Program-made: the position numbers and the translations under genes | Assembly: GCA_964035545.1 (NCBI GenBank) | Contig: OZ037768.1 | Span: 12,108,741-12,172,740, forward strand | Direction of reading: 5' to 3' | Origin: Bugula neritina | Lineage: Eukaryota; Bryozoa; Gymnolaemata; Cheilostomatida; Bugulidae | DNA: 64,000 nucleotides | Shown here: piece by piece, positions 59,083-64,000 of the stretch | How the letters are laid out: every line of letters starts with the position of its first letter | Numbering within the stretch: position 1 is the first letter of the stretch | The notes under the pieces: generated by a model | What the model was told of the DNA's origin: nothing | Seen by the model: only the letters and a program-made list of their open reading frames with translations | The model's database searches: none

Positions 59083-59288
59083 GGAGCAGCTGTGGTCTAG
59101 GGGTTAGAGCATTTGCCTAGTAAACACGAGGTCATGGTTTCGAGCCGGACAAAGGCCATTGGTGATAATAGAAAGAGCATTCAGTCATAATTGCTCCTGC
59201 GTCACATTTAAATAAGTATTTATCCCGATATAACAAAAACCCTTTCCATCAGGGATTTCTCACAGGGATAGCGACTATAAACTTGCTC
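59083..59288 (+). mobile_element. tRNA-derived SINE, copy 2
   Basis: Starts GAGCAGCTGTGGTCTAGGGG with TTAGAGC (A box), B box GGTTTCGAGCC at 59136-59146, body CAAAGGCCATTGGTGATAAT and CAGTCATAATTGC, tail CCCTTTCCATCAGGGATTTC ending GCGACTATAA. About 200 bp, matching copy 1 (opposite strand, 53434-53629) over its whole length at perhaps 75-80% by eye. Confidence 0.85.
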
Positions 59289-60960
59289 AAGTTGTAGTCT
59301 TAAATATTCACATGATCAATCACCACTGGAAAGATGAGTTAGATATGCCAGTTTATAAATTTGCAGCAATGTTGATCTTGTGAAAGTTTCAATACTTGAA
59401 CATCTTAATTTTATAAAAAAAATACAGGTGTTATATTGTTATATCATTGAGAAAATGAATTGTACCCATTTCTCTGTTGCAACCCTAAATAAAATTTGAA
59501 GTCTAGCTTTATTACAGTAATAATGTTATATCATAATAAAAACATTAATATGAAACATTATATAGTCGTGTGAGAATTTTTGAATAAAATGTATACATAT
59601 ACATATGACTTTCACAATCTGAAGTACTATAGGCTACTATATTATTAGCTTTATCACCAGTGTTGTTAGCATTCTGCTTTGCCGCAATCTAACCAGATTG
59701 CCAATCATCATATACATATGTCATAATAAAACACATTACACACGCACACACACATGGGTATTTTTTTATAAAATTTTTTATTCTCTTCCATTCACTTTAA
59801 ACTTAGTTGGGAGTTGCATCGTTTTTACATGAACAAGCAACTCCAGCTTACAAATGCTTATAATTTTAGAGTAATATGGCAATAATATTTGGGTTGAAAT
59901 TTATTTCAGATCGACTACATACTATGTACTAACGCAATTTTAAATGGTGGCGACTAGATCTAGAGTCGGAACCAGAAGCTGAGGGCGAGGTCGAAGGTCA
60001 AAGTGAAAGCAACTTTTCCTTCAAAAGTTTTATGAAAATCAACTTTTAGCGACTTAGCGACGCTAAAAGTAAAACTAAACACATTGTGATTGCGCATAGT
60101 GACACTGATTAACTCTTTCAGTAAGGTTATATTTATTACTATAAAATATATTTGTTGCCAGTCACCACTAGGACTTGGCTTTGAAGGTAAACTTAAACTT
60201 AAAGTTAATTATGATTATCATTATGATTTACTTTTAGAAATAATTGATTATCATTATCACTTTGACGTACAGTTAGACTTGGTGTTAGTTACTGTTAGTT
60301 TTACATTTACTGTTACTCTCTTACTCTTAGTCTTACGGTTAATAATAATATTTTAATATTATTAAAGTTAATCATTAGATATCATTAGGATTAACTCATT
60401 AATCATTATGATTATCAGTCCAGGAGTATGATCATAATAATTATTATTATGATAATAAATTTGAGTTGCCATTAATATTTATATTATGATTACCATCCTG
60501 ATGATGATCATCCTTGTGAATGTGATAAGTCATACTCATTGGCATTGCTGATTGCTCATTACGTTACCGATTAGACATTCACATTAGACTTAGTCACTTG
60601 GACTTTAGCCTTTAGGCTTAGGCTTAGACTTAGAGTTAACATAATACTAATAGTCATTATCATAAACTATCTTAGTATTACATTTATAATTTTATTATAC
60701 CTTTTAGTACCCTTGAAGACATAGAACACGTGAAAACACTCAATGTTATAGAAGTGCTTCATTCGTTATACAGTGTGGGCTAAAGGTTAGTTACCTCCAG
60801 TTACCTCCAGATTACGATCATGCTAGACCACTAGGTAGCAGAAGCGGCATGCCTCATATGTTTACGGTTGGTCAGAAAGTAAAATGCATACAATAGTCTA
60901 TAAATTGGTTGCAGTGTGTGTTGCAATGTTGTTTATTAGTACAGGTAAGTTAACCTGTCA
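59289..60960. repeat. Gene-poor flank with degenerate repeats
   Basis: Ordinary AT-rich sequence to about 59.9 kb, with a short CACACA tract near 59,740. From about 59,960 to 60,660 there is diverged AAAGT/TAAAC and TTAGACTTAG-type hexamer repeat like that at 20.1-20.3 and 51.0-51.2 kb. No exon recognised. Confidence 0.6.
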
Positions 60961-60964
60961 ATGT

Positions 60965-63741
60965 TTAGATTATTCTGTGTAAATTAGTCTTGCAAGGATT
61001 GTTCCCTTTAAGGTCACGGATTGTCGGTGGCAAGAAGCTGTTATAATAGCAGTTATTATTGGTGCTGACTGATCTTGGCTGTCCTAGTGTTTGGGCCCTA
61101 GTTTGGATAAAACTTTCCGGGGTATTTATTAGTTCGTCATACGCTGCAGAGAGTGCTGGGTGATATTCTTCCTTTTGGAGTATTCTCATAAGGAGTCTCA
61201 GCCGTTGAGTTCTTCTTCTTTCATCGAGGGCGGCCAGCTCCAGTCTTTCTTTTGCTTCTCGCACTCCTCTTCTACCCTTGATGTTAGCTATGGCTCTTAC
61301 TGCCCGTGTTTGTACCTCTTCGGTGGAATTTATTTCTTTTGTAGTATAGGGGTCCCAAACAGCAGAAGCATAGTCTAGGTGAGGAAGGCATAGGGATTTG
61401 TAAGCCATGAGTCTCACTTTTTCGGGTGCCCAGTGCAAAGCCCTTTTGATCATCCCCAGTTGTTTGTTTGCTAGCAATATTTTGCTCTGGATATGATTAT
61501 CAAACTTCAGGTTGGCCTGTAGAGTCACTCCGAGGTATGTTGATTTGTCCACCTGTTCTAGAACTGTGCCATTTAACGTGTAGTGTGCTGGTATATCTTG
61601 CTCTTTGAATGCCATAATTTTGCTCTTTTTAACATTGAACTCCATACCCCACTTTGAAGCCCAACTTCCTGCTGCATCTATGTTCCTTTGAAACCTTAGT
61701 CTGTCTTGGTCATCTGAGACAGGCTGGTAGAGGAGGGTGTCATCTGCGAAGAGACCAACTTCACAATCAACACAGTCAGAGAGATATTTATGAACACGAG
61801 AAACCGTATGGGGCCGAGCACAGAGCCCTGAGGTACCCCAGACGTCACTGGCAGTGGTTCTGACTTTTTGCCATCGAGTACGACCCTCTGAGATCGGTTT
61901 AGGAGGAAGTTGTGTACCCATCCGAGCAGATAGTCTTTCATTGGTGCAATTGTTCGTAGTTTCTCCATTAGAAGGGCATGGGGGACCCGGTCAAATGCTT
62001 TTGTAAAATCTAGTACTGCTGCGTGAACAGCCTTATGTTTATCGACATAGTTCAGTATCTGATGGAGAGTGGCGCATAATTGGGTCTCGCAGGACAAGCC
62101 CTGGCGGAAGCCGTGTTGTCTTGTGCTCAGTACATTGTCAACGTTGGCAAGTATCTTACGTAGGATGAGATGTTCTGCCATTTTACATGGGATGCTAGTG
62201 AGTGAGATGGGTCGATAGTTTTGAGCACAATCCTCTGCACCGCTTTTATGGATAGGGGTCACATACGCCTCTTTCCACTGGGTGGGGAGCTTCTGTTGAT
62301 TCATAGAGGTTTTGTATATGATCGCAAGACAAGCGGATATTAGTAGGAGATCAACCATCAGATCTGCCTTCCTCAGGCCATCTGGACCTGGAGCTTTTCC
62401 AGGCTTGAGGTTCTGTATTAACTTGGCAATACCATTGCTGTCGATATCTGGTGGATTATCTATGTTTGCTGAGTTGGGACCAAGTGATGTCAGTTGGTGC
62501 CCACTGTTGAACTGGGAGTGGAAGAATTTGTTGAAGGTTTCCGCACAGTTTGCTGGATCTGCATTAAGGGTACCATCAGTCATTTTGAGTTTTATGCGAT
62601 TTTTGTTATTTGAGTTTCCTTTGAGGTGCCGGTAAAAGGGCTTACTGTTGCCTTCTAGGAGTGGTTGGATGATTTTATTGTGACCATATTCACTTTTTAC
62701 CATCCTAAAGACTTTTTTAGCTGTTTTCCGAATTTCCTTGTATTTCGCATAACTGAATAAGTCCCCGTTTGTTTTGTAGTGATTATAGCTTTTCCTCTCT
62801 TTACGTGATATCCGTCTACACTTTTTGTTAAACCAAACAGGTTCATTTTTAAGCTTAGACGACAGTACTTTCGTTGGGACATGGTCACATATGGCCTGTT
62901 GTAGACTAGATGAAAAATGATCCCACATTTCCTGTACATCATCCAATTCATCTATTTCATGTTTAGTTCTTTGCATATCTTCCCGGAATTTGTTGATATC
63001 TACTCTGTGGTAATCTTTGACAGTTTTGGAGGTTACTATATGGTGGTCTTTTGCTTTGTTCCATCGGATATTTGTTTTTATCATGGCGTGATCACTTAGC
63101 CCTGGGAAGATTACGCCTTGGGATGTTAAATCTTGGGGGGAGTTGGTGCAAAGTAAGTCGAGCGTGTTGCCATGAATGTGGGTTGGTGAGGTTATTAGTT
63201 GACTTAGGTTATAGAAGTTCAACATACATAGGAATGAGTTATGAAGGACCTTATCCTGGGCCTTCAGTTTGGGTTGATAAGTGTGCCAATTAATGTGAGG
63301 GAGATTGAAATCCCCGGCTAAGATGATGTGGTCATTGGGGAACTGTTGGGTTAATAATTCTAGGTTGCTACTCAATATGGATACATCTCTATCATGTGGG
63401 GGTCTGTAGTAACATCCGACAATTAAGCTCTCCTCTATTCTTACAAATATGATCTCGGCACTAGTTTTATCTTCTATGTTAATTTGGGTAGAGCGCAGGT
63501 TGTCATTAATGGCAATTAAGACCCCACCCCCATTTACATTACGATCCTTTCTGTAGATCCTTTTGTTGTTATAATCAAAGATGGTGTGACTTGGTATCAT
63601 CTGATTTATGTGTGTCTCAGTCAGGCAGATTATGTCGGAATTACATGTTTGTGATGATAGTTCAATAGTTTTGCCTTTGAGAGATCTCACATTGGCAAAA
63701 AAGAATTTTAAACACTGGTCTGTTTGGTCATGTATCGCCAT
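60965..63741 (-). pseudogene. LINE ORF2: endonuclease and reverse transcriptase, frameshifted
   Basis: From the ATG at 63741 the frame encodes an endonuclease (LTETHI, GCYYRPPHD, LAGDFNLPHINW, GLSDHAMIKTN) and RT motifs (PGPDGLRK, YRPISLTS, QHGFRQGLSCETQL, LDFTKAFDRVPHALL, SGVPQGSVLGP). At about 61,783-61,787, just before the catalytic box, the frame breaks; a neighbouring frame resumes with GLFADDTLLYQ and continues to the stop at 60965 through ESTYLGVTL-like and APEKVR, YASAVWDPY, NSFLPPTIRD blocks. The original frame runs on to 61696 as nonsense. A one-base loss explains the break. It replicates the element by target-primed reverse transcription when intact; this copy is probably inactive unless the break is a sequencing error. 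Confidence 0.93.
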
Positions 63742-64000
63742 TCCCCCGAAGGAGATTTTGTCTGTATTCTCATATTTCTTATCCGATAGTCAGTTTTTTG
63801 GTCAGTGTCACTGTTTTCCCTTTTCATTCGCTTTATCTCTTGCCGAAGGGCATACTGCTGGTCACGAATCTCTTTGCATTCGTCAAGTTTGCAGTAGATC
63901 TTGCGTCCACGTAGTGTAGCATTTGTTCTTTTCAGGAATTCCCACTTTGAATATTCGTCTGGAAATTCTATTTTAATCGGCTTTGGTTTGTTTTTGTCAA
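63708..64000 (-). CDS. LINE ORF1 C-terminal part (partial)
   Basis: An open minus-strand frame enters from the right edge and stops at 63708-63710, overlapping the ORF2 start by about 34 nt in another frame. It reads IEFPDEYSKWEFLKRTN, LRGRKIYCKLDECKEIRDQQ and LRQEIKRMKRENSD. The basic, charged wording fits the nucleic-acid-binding C-terminal domain of LINE ORF1 proteins. Its N-terminus is outside the window. Confidence 0.7.
   Translation of the reverse strand, partial: DKNKPKPIKIEFPDEYSKWEFLKRTNATLRGRKIYCKLDECKEIRDQQYALRQEIKRMKRENSDTDQKTDYRIRNMRIQTKSPSGEWRYMTKQTSV

Larger units (their letters stand above)
60965..64000 (-). mobile_element. Non-LTR retrotransposon (LINE), 5' end outside window
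   Basis: Minus-strand element with the end of ORF1, an overlapping ORF2 (endonuclease-RT) and the post-RT region. RT block wording (YRPISLTSIPCKMAEHLI; LDFTKAFDRVPHALLMEKL) and the apurinic-type endonuclease place it in the CR1/L2/Jockey-like radiation; I cannot fix the clade by eye. Apart from one frameshift the frames are open, so it is young compared with the relic at 20.6-21.06 kb. The exact 3' end and target duplication were not located; the coding part stops at 60965. Confidence 0.93.

Overview
This is animal nuclear DNA: AT-rich, with intron-rich genes (GT/AG introns of about 100 to 1,500 bases), metazoan signalling and chromatin genes, LINE and SINE retroelements, and long degenerate simple-sequence tracts. 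The receptor and adapter proteins are divergent from their bilaterian relatives, which suggests an early-branching animal such as a sponge. That placement is a low-confidence inference; nothing in the window fixes the species.

Layout, left to right. (1) About 595-6760, plus strand: 3' part of a coiled-coil protein gene I do not recognise. (2) 7830-16292, minus strand: a complete La-related protein 4 (LARP4/4B) gene, 956 codons, converging tail to tail on gene 1. (3) 16.3-23.3 kb: gene-poor, degenerate simple repeats and a decayed LINE fragment. (4) 23346-37023, plus strand: a complete SETD2 (H3K36 methyltransferase) gene, 24 coding exons, 2,275 residues, with AWS-SET-postSET, WW and SRI domains. 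(5) 37725-48588, minus strand: a complete SHB/SHD/SHE/SHF-type SH2 adapter gene, 12 coding exons including one of 9 nt, 741 residues. (6) 48.6-53.3 kb: gene-poor; low-complexity tracts, a MITE-like element with TA target duplication, a (TAC)n palindrome and one tRNA-derived SINE copy at its right edge. (7) 53274-58313, plus strand: a complete TGF-beta/activin type II receptor serine/threonine kinase gene, 9 coding exons, 566 residues. (8) 58.3-61 kb: a second SINE copy and more degenerate repeats. (9) 60962-64000, minus strand: a non-LTR retrotransposon (end of ORF1, endonuclease-RT ORF2 with one frameshift) running off the right edge.

Exon joins were chosen by eye from GT/AG borders, phase and family similarity. 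In all four complete genes the summed coding length is a multiple of three with no internal stop, which supports the models. The genes do not form one pathway. LARP4 (mRNA stability/translation) and SETD2 (co-transcriptional chromatin marking) are general gene-expression factors; the receptor and the SH2 adapter are signalling proteins. A recurring oddity is that several introns carry a tandem array placed very close to, or starting at, a splice site.
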